64,000 bases of DNA from Epiperipatus broadwayi (lineage: Eukaryota; Onychophora; Udeonychophora; Euonychophora; Peripatidae): the NCBI GenBank assembly GCA_028023455.1, contig JAQFVV010006208.1, positions 7,482,963 to 7,546,962 of the forward strand, in the 5' to 3' direction. Made by a program: the position numbers and the translations under genes. The notes beneath the pieces were generated by a model that worked only from the letters and a program-made list of their open reading frames with translations, ran no database searches and was not told the DNA's origin. Of the stretch, positions 23,601-38,600 are shown one piece after another. How positions within the stretch are numbered: the stretch's first letter is position 1; the number at the start of each line of letters is the position of its first letter.

Positions 23601-26600
23601 TACCAATTTTTATGTCATGTAATATATCATTGGAAAGGGGATTGAGAGAATAATTGTTTCATACCAGTTTTAAATCAATCAGTAATTATAGACATTCAAG
23701 AATTTTAAATCAAAATTTTAGTTAATTTTTTTTGATCGTAAAAATTTTTCTCTCTATTTGTTCCGATATTTTTTTTTTTGTTGGTTACTTAGAGTGGAAA
23801 AATTTCAAGCACATCACGTGGAATAGGCCGCGTTGTGAATAATTATCAAAATTATATTTGATGAGTCAATTAGCACTTAATACCAAGGGTCAAAGATTAA
23901 GTAGCTAGGTCGGAGGATGATGGAGAAGATGGTAATCATGCGATGTTTAATGGTTTAACAATCAAAGTTTATAAAAAGGATGATACATTGAGGGAGGGGG
24001 TTCTTCTCTAAAGTGTTCGTGTCATGTTTACACGTAATTAAAATTTTGCTTCATTTTTTTTTTTGGGGGGGGGGTAAAGTTATATGTTTTGATGGTTGTC
24101 GTCTTCTGATCTATAAATTATTTAAAAGTATAGTGTAATTATAATATGTGTCCCTAAACAATTAAGTTAGGCAGAAGACAATTATAGCTGAAATTGTCAA
24201 CACAACAAAAGTTAGTAAACCATGCCGAATGCAGTGCATCTAGCCCAGACACTCCAAGCTTCCCCGTGCAAGATATTTCAGGTACAAACTTTTATTGATA
24301 TTTATTCTGTTGAAAATATTTTACATATGATACTTAGATGGATGTCTTTAATAAGGCGTAAGAAGAGATTAAAAGGAGAACAATTGTTGTTATTGTGCAT
24401 CTATTATATTTATTGGAAAGACATAATAAAAATCAGCCGTATATATTTAATAATTGCTGTCATCAGAGAAAACATTTGTGTTCTCGTATGAGAAATATAT
24501 TTTTTTAACAGAAAAGTTTCAAATATATGTCAGAATAACAGATCGAAATGAGAAAGGAAGGAAGTATTGAATAAACGATTGGTGAATGATTTTATAAATG
24601 TACAATAGTGAGCATTGATTCTAAGCTGGTTACCTGATTTGAATGGTACAATTTTAACAACCGAGAAAAATCCAGGGAATGATTTAATTCACAGAGCGTG
24701 AGAAACTAAACCCTTCTAATAATTAACTATTCAGTAAGTGATATTGCAAATATATAAATTTTCATAATGAATTAATAAACGAGCAAGGGTCCTGAAAATT
24801 AATGTAGCTACTTCCTTAGATGTGTGTCTCAAAATTCGGTTTTGTTACAAATAAAAGTCGCAATTTGGATAACTTTGAAATAGCTATGCCATGGCCATGT
24901 ATCTATTTCATTTCGGATAATATATGTGTATTAAAATATGGACAAACTTAAGCTATCAATTGGAGAAAACCAAATATTGTTCTGTATTTAATCACTTTAG
25001 CCGTATATTTTATCAAATGCTCATGAGCATATGAAGTATGGAAGAGGTTTACAAAATATTACTATGCTAATAGTTTTAAAATTAATATTTTCATGTTTAT
25101 TTAATTCATGTATGTTTTAAGTATTTAATTGCTATGCCCTAAATAGTGAGCTAGTTAAGATCAGATGTGTTTAAAATAAATGATGCCCATTTCTTAGTCT
25201 ATAGTATTAATGCTTTAATGAAAATTTATGCTTATGTCACATTAGACTAGTTTTAAAATTATCGGTTCATACATCAATAATATACCCTTAAGTTAAGTGA
25301 GAATGCAAATGACCTTTGTTTGTTAGAGGTGAGCTTAGTTCGTGCTACCTCGAAGGCTGAGATGGAGCATAGCTCTCCTGCGATTAGAAGTATTTAACTT
25401 TGAAGATGTCCGAATATCGGGGATATATTCTCAGCTCCATTATTAATTTGCTTCATAAGAGATAAATATTTTATATGGTTGTAGTATGTGGTGATTTAGT
25501 ATATCTTTTTTATATATGTGTAGTGACAAGGTCTTCACATATCGTATAGCCTCGGGTCGAAGGCACACTCGGGTTTATGCTTTTCACCAAGATGTTGTAT
25601 CTTGATTTATTTTCTCTTATGAGGGTATTATTATCACCATGGAGTGAATTAAATATTGTTTATTGTTTTGCCAGGTCATTATGTAGTAGTTGAAACTAGT
25701 TATTTGCCATGGGGAATTATAAGTAAACATATTTCAGAAGTTGATATATAGTGTAGCTGAGCTTAGCCTGCAGCATGTTATTAAACTGATAATTATTCCA
25801 AATTTAAGGTTAATAATTTAAACTCAGACAAGCAATGTGCGTCATATCCGGCTCCTGCTGACGCAAGTCATCACTGGACTGATAAGTCAATGGTAGCGAA
25901 ACTCAGGGGACATAGTATGAAATACAAGTGTGGGTACATGAATGTAACTTCTTAAATTATTATACAATTAGAGAATAGAAATTAAGCATTAAGTTTATGG
26001 GGAGTAATAGCTTATAAATTAGTTATAGGATTAAATACCAAATGAAAGTAATTTTTAAAATATGCAAATTCCTTAATGGAGAGGAAAGAAATATTGATTT
26101 GATTTGATAAGGGCTAAAAGTTAACTGTTCTAATAATAATTATATTTACTTTAATATTAGTACTGATGAAGCTCTGCTTCAGAAAAGAAAATAATTGGTG
26201 CCTCAAAATAATGTTGCAGATCTAAACAGTTTATAATATAGGAGTTAATTGTTCACAGTACTAGAATATGAGTACTGATGTTGGGACCAAGGTTATATCC
26301 TAGATGAAATGAACCCAGAAAGAACTTTTAATCCGTAGACAATGTAAACCATTATAAATATGTTTTGTGATTGTTATTTCATTATTTTCTTTTGCTAATT
26401 GGATAGCTATGATGTTTGTGTTATATGTTTGTTATATATTGTATTAGTTATAGTTAACTTGTTAATAAATATTTTGTTTTCAATTTAAACTTTGGTGTTG
26501 TGTCATAATGTTTGGGTATCCATTGATTCCAAAAATTTGATCTAGAAAAGTTATAGAAAATATTCCATACTTTCCAGTACAGATGTGTCATGAAATATTC

Positions 26601-29600
26601 GGTAGTGTTTTCACCCACCGGACAAGTCGCCAGTTGGCGCTGCAGAACCACCAAGAAGCCTGTAACTGATAATACTGAATTAATATTTTTTTCTTTATCA
26701 TTATTATTCACTTGTGGAGATTTGAGAATTAATCTGCTAAACATTTATTTATACATGAAATTATTATGATCCTATGGCAAACATGAGTGGACATCAAATC
26801 CCTTTTCCACACCTGATATTTGAAAAGATTCCCAGTAGATGAGGATCTAATCAAAATTTAGTGTGAATAAATATGTCATTTAAATAACCATTTAGTAGTT
26901 TTAATAATGATGATGATGAGATGATGATGAACTTTAATTAATGGACTATTATAACTATAGCCTAAAGTCATTTATATTTTTCTTATGTCAGTTCTGTAAT
27001 TGTTATATTATATTAAATATATGTGTATGTAAATAATTAAATATTAATGTTTGCCTTAATTGTTATTGTCTATTTTCTCTCGTGTCGCTGCATCACCGGT
27101 AAATTAGTGTCGAGTTATTTTATGTGTTAAGTGAATATGCTGGACCTTGAGACAGAGTGTGAGCTAGTCATGGGATATTTCAAGAATTGGATTGTATACC
27201 TGTTGTCCAAAGCTTGCTGATTATATAACTTATGATTTGCTGGCTTCTGAGGTTGATCCTCAAAACAAATAAAATGCTTTGGATGGCAAGGGTTTGTGGG
27301 TCATGGTCTGGAAATGTGATCGTGTTATGCTTTGCATCGTGGGTATCATTGATGGCTCTGCTATCAATGGTATTCTCCCCTCTGCTTGAAGGTTACGTTG
27401 AAGGGTGTTTAAACCCAATTAAATAACAGCTTTTAAACAGACCTGGTTCAATATATAAGAATACATTCTACAAGAGTATAGGTTTATACACAATTGTTAA
27501 CAATTATGGTAATAAATCTTAACAGTTTTTGTGTCCTTTTTACTAAGCCAAGTTTTTGATATAGAGTATCTTTATTAAAAGAAGAGGTTACAATAAGCAT
27601 TAGCATATACATTAGCATATTTGCATATGTGTAATTGTAAATTGATTTAGAGATTGATTATGCCATTATATTATATGACCAGTTCTTGTAGAGAGGAATG
27701 TTATTGGATTTTATATTTATGGCAATCTTAGAATTATCTACAGTATATAGATATTATAAAGTTTATTTTATATAAGAGATAGTTCTTACAAATTACTCCA
27801 TGCTTTAAATAGATGTCAGTCATACATACAATATTGTTACTTGTCAGCATCTAATATCATTTTTCATTAATATTATTCCATATAAGCCGTTACATTTAGT
27901 GCCTAAAATAAATTATGATGTTAATATAATAATCTTTAAACCACTGAACATCACATGCTCACCATTCTCTATGCTTACACAAGCTGTTTATACAGAGACT
28001 AAACTCTCCATACACTAGCACTACTCAGTGCAAGCCAGAATAATCAATGGACGCAGGAAGGTTTGTGCATAAAATCCCTATCTAGTGCCTACTTATTCGA
28101 TATCCCCAGACTAGTTTCTAGCTTGTGGCTATCATCAGCGAGCCTTGGCTCTGATGAAAGCCACTTGCATCCATTGATTACTCTGGCTTACACTGAGTGG
28201 TGTTACTGCATGAAGAGTTTTGCCTCTGAAAAATCTTTAAACTATTGAATGCTTTTAAACCAACAAGATGAATCTTTGAAAAATCTCCATTGGTGTCATT
28301 TCCGCAATCTATGTTGATCTGTTTATAAAAAATATAAGGATTCCTACCGACAGTTTATCTTTTCACAACTAGAAATTCATTCTCATAGTTTTGTAGTTAA
28401 GTAGAGATAAAAGGAGGGTGCTGGAGGGTTGCATTAGATCCTAAGATCTAGATGCAGTGCTCTCAGATCCAAAGCTCCTCACTGATGATGGCCACAAGCC
28501 AGAAACTAGTCTGGGGATGTTGGATGAGTAGGCATTAGATAGGGATTTTATGCACAAGCCTTCTGGCATTCATTGATTACTCTGGTTGGCACAGGATGGC
28601 ACTACTGTATGGAGAGTTTTGCTCTGTTTATCAACAATTAATGTGCTAGTATAGGAAATGTGATCATGTGATGCTTAATGGTTTAACACCAATCCTGCCT
28701 AATAGGATAGTGGTGGCTATGGTTGTAAAAGAGCCAAAGACACCAAAATGTATGGGTGCTGAACTGAGTTCAGACCCATATGACTATATAAGCTATTGAG
28801 CTTAGATTGAAAATATTTTTTGTGTTTTCAATTTCATTCTCATAGTTTAGTAGTTAAGTAGAGATAAAAGGTGGTTGCTGGAGGGTTGCATTAGATCCTA
28901 AGATCTAGGTGCAGTGCTCTCAGATCCAAAGCTCCTCACTGACGAAGGCCACAAGCCATATTGGATGAGTAGGCATTAGATAGGGATTTTATGCACAAGC
29001 CTTCTGGCATTCATTGATTACTCTGGTTGGCACAGGGGGGCACTACTGTATGGAGGTTTTGCTTTGTTTAGAAATCACTGTTATGATGATATTGTTTTGG
29101 AGACTGATTTCAACTCTTCTGTTTCCCAGATGTCTTAATGATATCTTATTGTTTCAATTTAGATTCATGAATTTCTCTGCAGATTCTTATTTTACTATTT
29201 CACCATGAACTTATCTGAATATGACACATTTTTAATGAATTTGGTGATAATATCTGATGTCTGATCCAACATAATAAAATATAGCTTACTTTTTGACAAA
29301 ATATATTTTTTTCCAGTAATATATAGAGTCATCTATTGCTAACATTAAAAAATACATATGGAACAAATTATATCTTCATCTTTATTAATAACAGTAAAAC
29401 AGATTTCAACATATATTTAAAGTTTGTATGTAATTAATCTTCAGAATTTTTTAAAAATATATATATTATAAAAAAAGAACAAACCTCCAGTCGTGTGCTT
29501 TTATGAATTTACATGCACTCACCCATGAACAACAGTTTGTAAACCATATGTATACTTATGCTTAAATCATATCTATATTTAAGCCAACCTTTGCTCAACA

Positions 29601-32600
29601 TGATGAAATCAGGGTTTGAATCTATTGTACATCTGACTTATAAATTATTGAATTGTACAAACTTATGATTTTCAAACCTATGCACACGGGTGAGTGTAGG
29701 TAAATTCGAAAAAGTGCATGACGAAAGATTTGCTCCTTCTTCATAATATTACCTGCGTAGTCTGCACTATATAAATAATAGACTGTTTATTACTGTAACG
29801 GGCACATACGTACGTTACATTATTATTTTTTATTAGTAAACATAAAAAAAAAAGTTCGCCAATAAAAATTTCTTTTTGAGAATTAAAAACTGAAGATTAA
29901 AAAAAATCATCTTAAACTCGCATATATATAAAATCGCACAGATAAATAAATGATTAAAATAAAATTTGATTAAAGAAAAAGTGTTTTAAAACTAAATTTT
30001 CAGTAGAGATTTAAAGATAAAAATATATCTTTAAGTTTGAAAACACATTAATTAATCAGAAATGGAAATGATTGTTTTAATTAGTTAAATGTAAACTAGC
30101 CTTGGGCATTTAAATGTAAAAACATTAGTCAGATAGGAAAACAATAGAAACAAATAGCCAATGAATGAAAAACAATGGATTCGGACATCAGCGAAAGGAC
30201 CATATCATCATCATGACGTAACGTCCATTGGATCTTTCATATTAATATAAAAGGACAAGTTTGAAAATTATTGATAGATTATTTACGATGTGACAGATAT
30301 GTGTTAGTGCTGAAGTGAAGGAGAAGGGATTGAAAAGACACCCGCTTCAATCCCTTCAGTTCTGTTAAGAAAGAAAGAGAAATGAACTATCGTTTTCTAC
30401 ATTGAGGACTAGTTAAAGCAAAAATCTCCGGATGGATAAATAAATCGGCCTTCAGAATATCCACCTCTTTAGGACGGCGTGGGAATTCACGTTCATGGCA
30501 AGCAACGGATAAAGTTGGACGTTTTAAAAATTGTAAGAACTTTATATTCACTTGAAACAATAAGAACTCTAAATTTTAAAACTTTTTAGTAAATAATGCA
30601 ATAGAATCCTATCTGACCAAACTAAATTCTTTATTAATAATGTTATTTGATGTATTTTTTTATTTATTTATTTAAAATCATTTCCATTTATTTAATTTTG
30701 TTCTTTAAGTTTATTTAGGATTTCTGTTTTCCGATAAATTAAAATATATCAATGTTAAACTTAAGTCGGGCGTGAATGGCTGCATAGATTTGTAAAGTTA
30801 TATTAGGGGAGGGTAATCTTAGGTTATTTGTGTCATTGTTAAATTGGGTCAATGGATTGGATATATTGATGTAGTTAGTAGATGTAGTTGGAGATTCGCT
30901 ACTGGCAGAATCGTTTATATATACGCCACACTCACCCGTTTGCCTATGGAAGGAATTATAAGATGGAGAACGCAGTTCCTTTCTATGGAGTTTTTTTTTT
31001 ATTGTTTTTCTCATTAGATAGATGTAATATTCCTATCTGATGAGAGTCAATATCTTCTCTTAATCTTTTTGGTGCTGCCGTATTCCGTATTACATTGAAT
31101 ACATCGATATATCAGATGAATTGATGCCAGTTTGACTGCGAAATTTAGCCTAAGGTTAAATAGGGATAGAATATTTTATTTTCAAATGCAAATCTATGTA
31201 GTCTATTCATACTCGATCCTAAATAAAAATGCATTAAATTTAAGTTGTTTATAGACGCTTGCATGGATTGGTTATCGGTTAAGTATGTTTTGGGTTTTCA
31301 TATTTGATCAAAATATATAGACATTCGATAAATAATGATACCTTATGGTGAATATCTATAATGTATTTATTCAGATGTCTTTTAAGTTATTGGTGACAAT
31401 GCAAGTATCTTATGGTGAATACTATTGGGTTACTTATAAATTTCCCTCTGCAGTTGTCGGTATCAATGATTTTATATTTTGATCGTTTATGTTTATTTTG
31501 AAATGTTTTAAACCGTTGTAATCTATGTAAACGATCTATACTCAACATTTTAAAACAAACTTTTAGAAACTCCTCTGTGCGAACTTATAAAAAATTAAAA
31601 TGTAAAGTTGTAAAAATTAAAATGTAAATTAAAATCAAAGGTAAATTGATGCTAAAATATTATTAATTCTCTGCTATTCCACTGAGCTAGTGACATGGGC
31701 TAACGACCGGAACCAAAATATTTAAAAAAAAAAATTTTTTTTTTTTTACTTACGTATCTGCCTACTTTATAAATTTTTCTAGGTTCAAATGCCTAGATGG
31801 CGCCCTGTAGTGCAGTTTACGTAAGTCTATCTTCTCCGGATTGTTACATTACAAAAATATGTATTATTTTTAGAAAATATCTTAATTCTTTCTATTATAT
31901 CAATTTCTATATTAACTGTGAAAATATCATCTAATTAATGCTTTAATATTTTCTTAATTAGTAATTAGTTGTAATCATTTAAAGTATTATGCTAACACAA
32001 CTAATTTAACCTATGAACTACAGTTGAATGTATTTGGAATATTTAAATAAAGTTTTCTAAAGACATTCAATACTCATATTAGATGATGGAAATAATCCAA
32101 TATAAAAAGACAAACAGAATCCCTTATATTAATATGCTATTAACTTGCATAAATTAATCAACAAATAGAAAAATATTATTTCTGAATGTGATGTCTTTAT
32201 TTGTAGGTAAGATAAGCTTATACGTTGTTAATCATTCATCAAAAGGTGAACGGGTAGAAGTCTTTGATTTCGATTCAAAACAAAATGCTTTGGTTCACAG
32301 AAGAACGATAAAAGATGAAAATATATATTCGTAAGTGCGGCATATGTACTATATATTACATTTCTATTATAAATTTATATGTATAAATAGGAATTGACAT
32401 GTTATTTATATATTTGATTGTTTATAGTTTTAATGTTAAAAATTTTTTCACGCACCCTCACACAAACTCATGTGTACAATATAATAAATACTGTGTTATT
32501 TTAACTGTCACGTGCAAATCTCCGATCTTGATCAATGAGATTAAACACTGCTGAAAAACATTTCAGTACCCCACTGTACTAGATTGCTCAGCCAACACAA

Positions 32601-35600
32601 AATGACTTTGTAGCCGCGGCCTGGATTTATTATGTAAGGATTAGCAAAACCAGTAAATGTTTTAAATACGTATGAAACCATTATAATCCAGATGGAAACA
32701 GAGCTTTATTTATGTATGGAACTCAAACTTTCTTGGGAGAATCCATTACGTATTCATTTTAAAGCCCATTAACTGCTATATATAATCTCCAGTCTTGCTT
32801 TTGTTGACTATTGAAAAACATTTCAGCACTCCTGCTTGTGTTGGCCATTGAAAAAACATTTCAGCACTCCTGCTTGTGTAGGCTAAGCAATTCGATAAAA
32901 TGGAGCTGCCGAAATATTTTTAACAGTATTTTCTTTCATTTATCAAGATCAGGGATTACGAATAATAGTTGAAATAATGCTGTATTTATTATATTGCAAA
33001 TATTTGACTTAAAAATTCTTCATTTGCATAGGTTTAAAATGATTAAGTGATAGATTCTCCCGTGAGCGTTGAATTAGGCTGCATGTAAGTGAATCTGTGT
33101 TTCCTTTTGGATTGTAATTGTTTCAGCCTTGTTTAAAACAGTTACTAGATTTGCTAGCTCTTATATGCTTTCTGGGCAGCTAGTACAAAGTCGTTTTGTG
33201 TTGGCTGAATAATCTAGTACAATGGTGTGCTAAAATGATTTCAATATATATATATTTCTAGTATAGAAATGCACTCCATAGAAACAACAGAAGCTTTATT
33301 TTAATAATTATATCTGTATAATATATAATTAAAGGGTGGATTTGAACACAGACCTTCAATCTCCCTACAGTCATCCATTCTAGCCAATATAATCGATAAA
33401 CATGACCACATACATGTGAAAAAGATAAATGAGCTCCAATATGCGTACTTCGTGCTGAACCAGTACTCATCATTTGGTTCAGATTATCATATCCCCCCCC
33501 GCACATATATAATCAGTACTCGTTTTATATTAAGATAGTAAATCTACACACTTTAGTGGACAGGCTTCAATCCTCTCCACTCTCCAACTCTTCAGCCATT
33601 CATATTACTGAAAATTTGATGATGAAACGCTCAAAGCCTTGATGATGCCAATATTATAGTCATATCCATGTTCACCTTAAATCAGTTTGACCCCTCATAT
33701 GTAGGACCTTAATATGCTCATTTAAATACATAGGTTAAGTAAATTCATTATATTATTAAAACTCACTATAGGTATTGCCACACACAGCAAGCTAGACTAA
33801 TCAATTGATGCCAGAAGGTTTGTGCATAAAATCACCATCTAGTGCCTATTCATCCAATATTCCCCAGACTAGTTTCTGGCTTGTAGCCTTTGTCAGTGAG
33901 GAGCCTTGGATCTGAGAGCACTGCACCTAGATCTTCATTATATTCATCACACTTATATTTTAATATTATGTACATATATGTGTGTGTAAGTAATGATAAA
34001 TATTTTAATATTGAATAAATATACTGTCATATGAATTATATATATATAACATTTCCATGTTTATAATAATTTATAAATTGTCTTAACTTTTTTTCTATAA
34101 AAAATTCCAAAAATTCCAAAACCAAGTGAATATATATATTGTAACGGAATGGGCTTTTCCGGGTATGAAAATAGGTTAATGAGATCATCACAGTAAATAA
34201 CAGAGTATATCTTTGATCTTTATACCTATTTATACCACATACACATTGATTTTATTCCTAGGAGAGGAGAGGTTAAGAATCAACTAAATATTATATATAT
34301 ACTTACTTCGCCTCATCCATGCCGTCCGTTATCCCAAGTTTCGAACTCATGGAGACTCTGCATGATCATCTAACTCAGGTTATATTAGTATCTTTTAAAA
34401 TACAGATAGGTGTAAACCTGTGTAGTGTTTAATGATAGGTGTGAATATGAACTTATGTGTAAATAGGTAAAAATATTAATAAATGTGTGAGAAGATATGA
34501 CTAATTGAAAGTTGACTTTAGAAAAATATACCAAGAGTTTTAATTTAACATTTGAATATATTTAAGAACTATATTTACAGCAATTAATATACTGTATTTA
34601 ATAAAGAGTAGTAATTAATTTATAGAGCACACAGAAAGCTTATGTAAAGAGTCTGAACAGGCACTAACTTGTATTCAATGCGCTTTAAAATTTGCAATAA
34701 TCAAGCATATTTTGCCGATAGAGGGATCTTCTAAACCATGACATAAGATAGTGACTTTATAAATATAAGAGCGGCATCTTATCTTTAACCTAAATGTTCA
34801 CTTATATAGGCAAAGCCGAAGCATTTTGTTTTGGAAGCATAAAGTAGTTGTTTTCTTCCCTGTTTAAATCCACTATTTCCTTTACAAATTAATTTACACG
34901 AAATCTTACGATTTACAGTGAGTTAATATTACGATCTTACTGTTGGAAATTGAAGAGTAGCTTATGTAAATAGTCTGAACAGGTACTAACCTGTATTCAA
35001 TGTGCTTTAAAATTTGCAATAATCAAGCATATTTTGCTGATAGAGGGATCTTCTAAACCACAACACAAAATAGCGACTTTTATAAAGATAAGAATGGCAT
35101 CTTATCTTTAACATGAAATCTTACGATTTATAGCGAGTTAATATTACAATCTTACTGTTGGAAACTATAAACTATTGAAGAATACAGGTTAGTGCCTGTT
35201 CAGACTATTTACAGGAGCTTTCTGTGCACTCTATAAATTAATTACTACTCTTCAATAGTTTATAGAATTTCCAACAGTAAGATCATAATATTAACTCACT
35301 GTAAATCACAAGATTTCGCATAAGTTAATTTGTAAAGGAAATAGTGGATTTAAACAGTGGAGAAAACAATTAATTTACACTTCCAAATCAAGATGCTTCA
35401 GATTCGCCTATATAAGTAGACATTTAGGTTAAAGATAAGATGCCACTCTTATCTTTATAAAAGTCACTATCTTGTATCATGGTTTGGAAGATCCCTCTAT
35501 CGGCAAAATATGCTTGATTATTGCAAATTTTAAAGTGCATTGAATACAGATTAGTGCCTGCTCAAACTATTTACATAAGATTTCTGTGTTCTCTATAAAT

Positions 35601-38600
35601 TAATTATTACTCTTCAATAGTTTATAGAATTTCCAACAGTAAGATTGTAATATTAACTCACAGTAAATCACAAGATTTCACCTAAGTTAATTTGTAAAGG
35701 ATGTAGTGGATTTAAACAGTAGAGAAAACAACTGCTTCACACTTCCAAATCAAGATGCTTCAGATTTGCCCATATAAATGGACATTTAGGTTAAAGATAA
35801 AACACCACTCCTTATAAAAGTTGCTATCTTGTGTCATGGTTTGGAAGATCCCTCTATCAGCAAAATATGCTTGATTATTGCAAATTTTAAAGCACATTGA
35901 ATACAGGTTAATGCCTGTTCAGACTATGTATTTAATAAGGAAAATTTCAAACAAAATTATAAAATATTTAATAAAACATTTAGGTTATTTTTTACTTATC
36001 CCAAGCCCTGATCCCCACAAAGAATAGTCACTTGACATCTCTATTAACATAAGTGAAATTTATGTTATGTTTAGGATTACCATAATCACACATACTCGTG
36101 ACTCATAATTTATTATATTTTAACTAACATATATTAGATTTTTATCTGTCATCATGGTGATCTAGGATTCCCTGTTATGTATGATAGTCATGATATAGAC
36201 AAGGAAGACCATTTATGACAGACATAGTTAATCGCATATACCAAAAACATTTAATACAACTATTAATGTGAACAAACAAAAAAAAATGTACGTGTTGAAA
36301 GTATATAAATGTTTGGACTAAATATGTATTAGGTAAAATCTTACATTTCCCCTTTGATGACGATCGGATAGTATGCAATCAAGCACTCATCATAAAATAT
36401 ATTTTATTTTACTTATACTAAAGGCAACAATATTTCTTCATTATACTACATACTAACACTTATATTACTATTTTGTTCCTGTATTAAAATAAAGGGGGAA
36501 AAAAGTATATCAAATATACAAATAAATAAAGTGAATGATGTTAACTTAAACTTGATTTTGAAGTTTATAAGGAAATGTGTCTTAGGGAATCATTCCAGGT
36601 AATACTTGTTAATCCATTTCAGATATAGATGGTAAATTGTGATCATTCTAGAATATCCATTAGATCACTTATCCTTTATAGCCTTGGAATTTCTGCTTTG
36701 AAGGGGAGAGTTATTGGATCCATTCATTAAGAGTTGAATTGATGTTACTAGTCCAGATGTAAAGTGCTAAATCAATTCCATCCCAGTTTTGATAAGTTAT
36801 AGCTCTATGGGTGATGATATTCTTTTCCGGATGTTGCTTTTGCAGTTAGCAGTGCACATTTGTTTTTATCATTATTTATATTTTTCTTTTCTTTAATGAC
36901 TTATTTTGGGTGAAGTAATATCAATATTTCTTGTATTATTGTATATCCTTGAATCTAGTTATTGCGATCTATAAATTAGATTTACTGTCACTTTGGAAAT
37001 TCGAATGATCTGAATTTACTTATAAAGATTTCAATTCCGAATTCCTTGGTTGGCTAACTTTAATTCTATATGTTTGTTCTCACTTTCTCAGATATTAAGA
37101 TATTGGTTTTTAATAGTATTTCAACTCCAAATTGGCTGATGTTTCCTTCGAATTGTAAATTCGAATTCTCTACCTAAAATTTTGTAGATTATTCAGCAGA
37201 TAAGATATTTTATCTCTTTGGAGAAGTTCATTATTCAACTAAAAGCAAGTTCGTGATCATCATTTAAGATTGTTCACATTATTTTTACTGAATATTAATA
37301 TATATGTATGGATATATGTATGGTATATGTATTAATTGTATATGTTCAAATGTTGCAGCTCTGATGATGACCACTGAACAGTTGAAACTGTAAGGAAATA
37401 AAATAAATCATATGTCAAACTGCATTGTACAGTGTCATTTAAGGTGTATATAGGGTATTATAATATTAATATATGTAATTTGTTAATAACAATAAAACTT
37501 TTTATTTGATATTTCTGTATTTTAATATTAATTTTCATTTCCTGGTTGTGTTCATTTTATCCAATTTTATTTACGATGCATTGTTATATTGTGGTGGAGT
37601 TATAACACATTTTATAAGGTAATAATTGCTAAAGGTTAGTTATCATGTATGTTTTATAATTTAATTTATAAATATTAATTCTTATTAAGCGCAATGTCAG
37701 CACATAATACTTAAATAAGGCTATAACCTTAGTACATGCACCTTGGTTTGTCAATTTTAGTGCTTAAATATTTATTAATCTAATAATCACATGATCACAT
37801 CTCCCATACTTGCACATTAATTGTTGATAAACAGAGCAAAACTCTCCATACAGTATTACTCTGTTTAGCACAGGTGGCAATACTGTATGGAGAGTTTTGC
37901 TCTGTTTATTAATCTAATAATTAATAAATAATGATAATATCATGGGTCTTGGATTCGAATTAGGCTGCATGGTGTGTAATAGGTATTGGGGGGATGTAAA
38001 GGAGTATCTGTAACAATATATTAACTTTTTTTCATAAAAATAAAATCAAGCATATATTTATTTTAGTTTATCATTGCACTGTGCAGAAAATATTTCCTTA
38101 TATGGAAGGATATTTTGAATCAAATGTACAGTATTAAGAAGTTAGACTATTGCATCACAGTATGATAGTAGCTCATAGATATTGGTAATAGTCTTTTATG
38201 GAAATGTTTCCCCTGCTCAAACAATTTTGTAAATTAATTCCACCCCCAATAATACAAAATAAAATTATGCTGACAATGATATGATAATAGTTAGAGATAG
38301 TATAGAAAGTATTTTGTGTCATGATTTGAATGAATTGTATAATATAGTAAATTTACTCAAATCATTCAGATATTGTTAATATATTTTTATTATTATATAT
38401 CAATAAGATAAGAGTAATATTTTGAACTGTTCTTTGCTTTATATATAGGATATATGAGCACAGACTTTCACACGACCCACCACTCATTACTCTATCTCAT
38501 AACATTACTTGAACACATATGTCGAAAAGATAAATAATCACCAATATACATATTTCATGCTAAACCAGCAATCATCATTTGGTCCAGGTTATCATCTCTA

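Noticed and set aside
24222-24491. Open frame starting MPNAVHLAQTLQASPCK as a gene or exon
   Set aside because: The GC-richer start is suggestive and a GT follows, but no family similarity, no acceptor and no partner exon; the rest of the frame is AT-rich noise.
30739-31014. Protein-coding gene on the minus strand
   Set aside because: Lies wholly inside a family-B LTR and the frame is not kept in the copies at 48.9, 53.3 and 62.1 kb.
34612-35935. CRISPR-like array
   Set aside because: Units are long, inverted and separated by nothing resembling spacers; a eukaryotic foldback repeat explains it.
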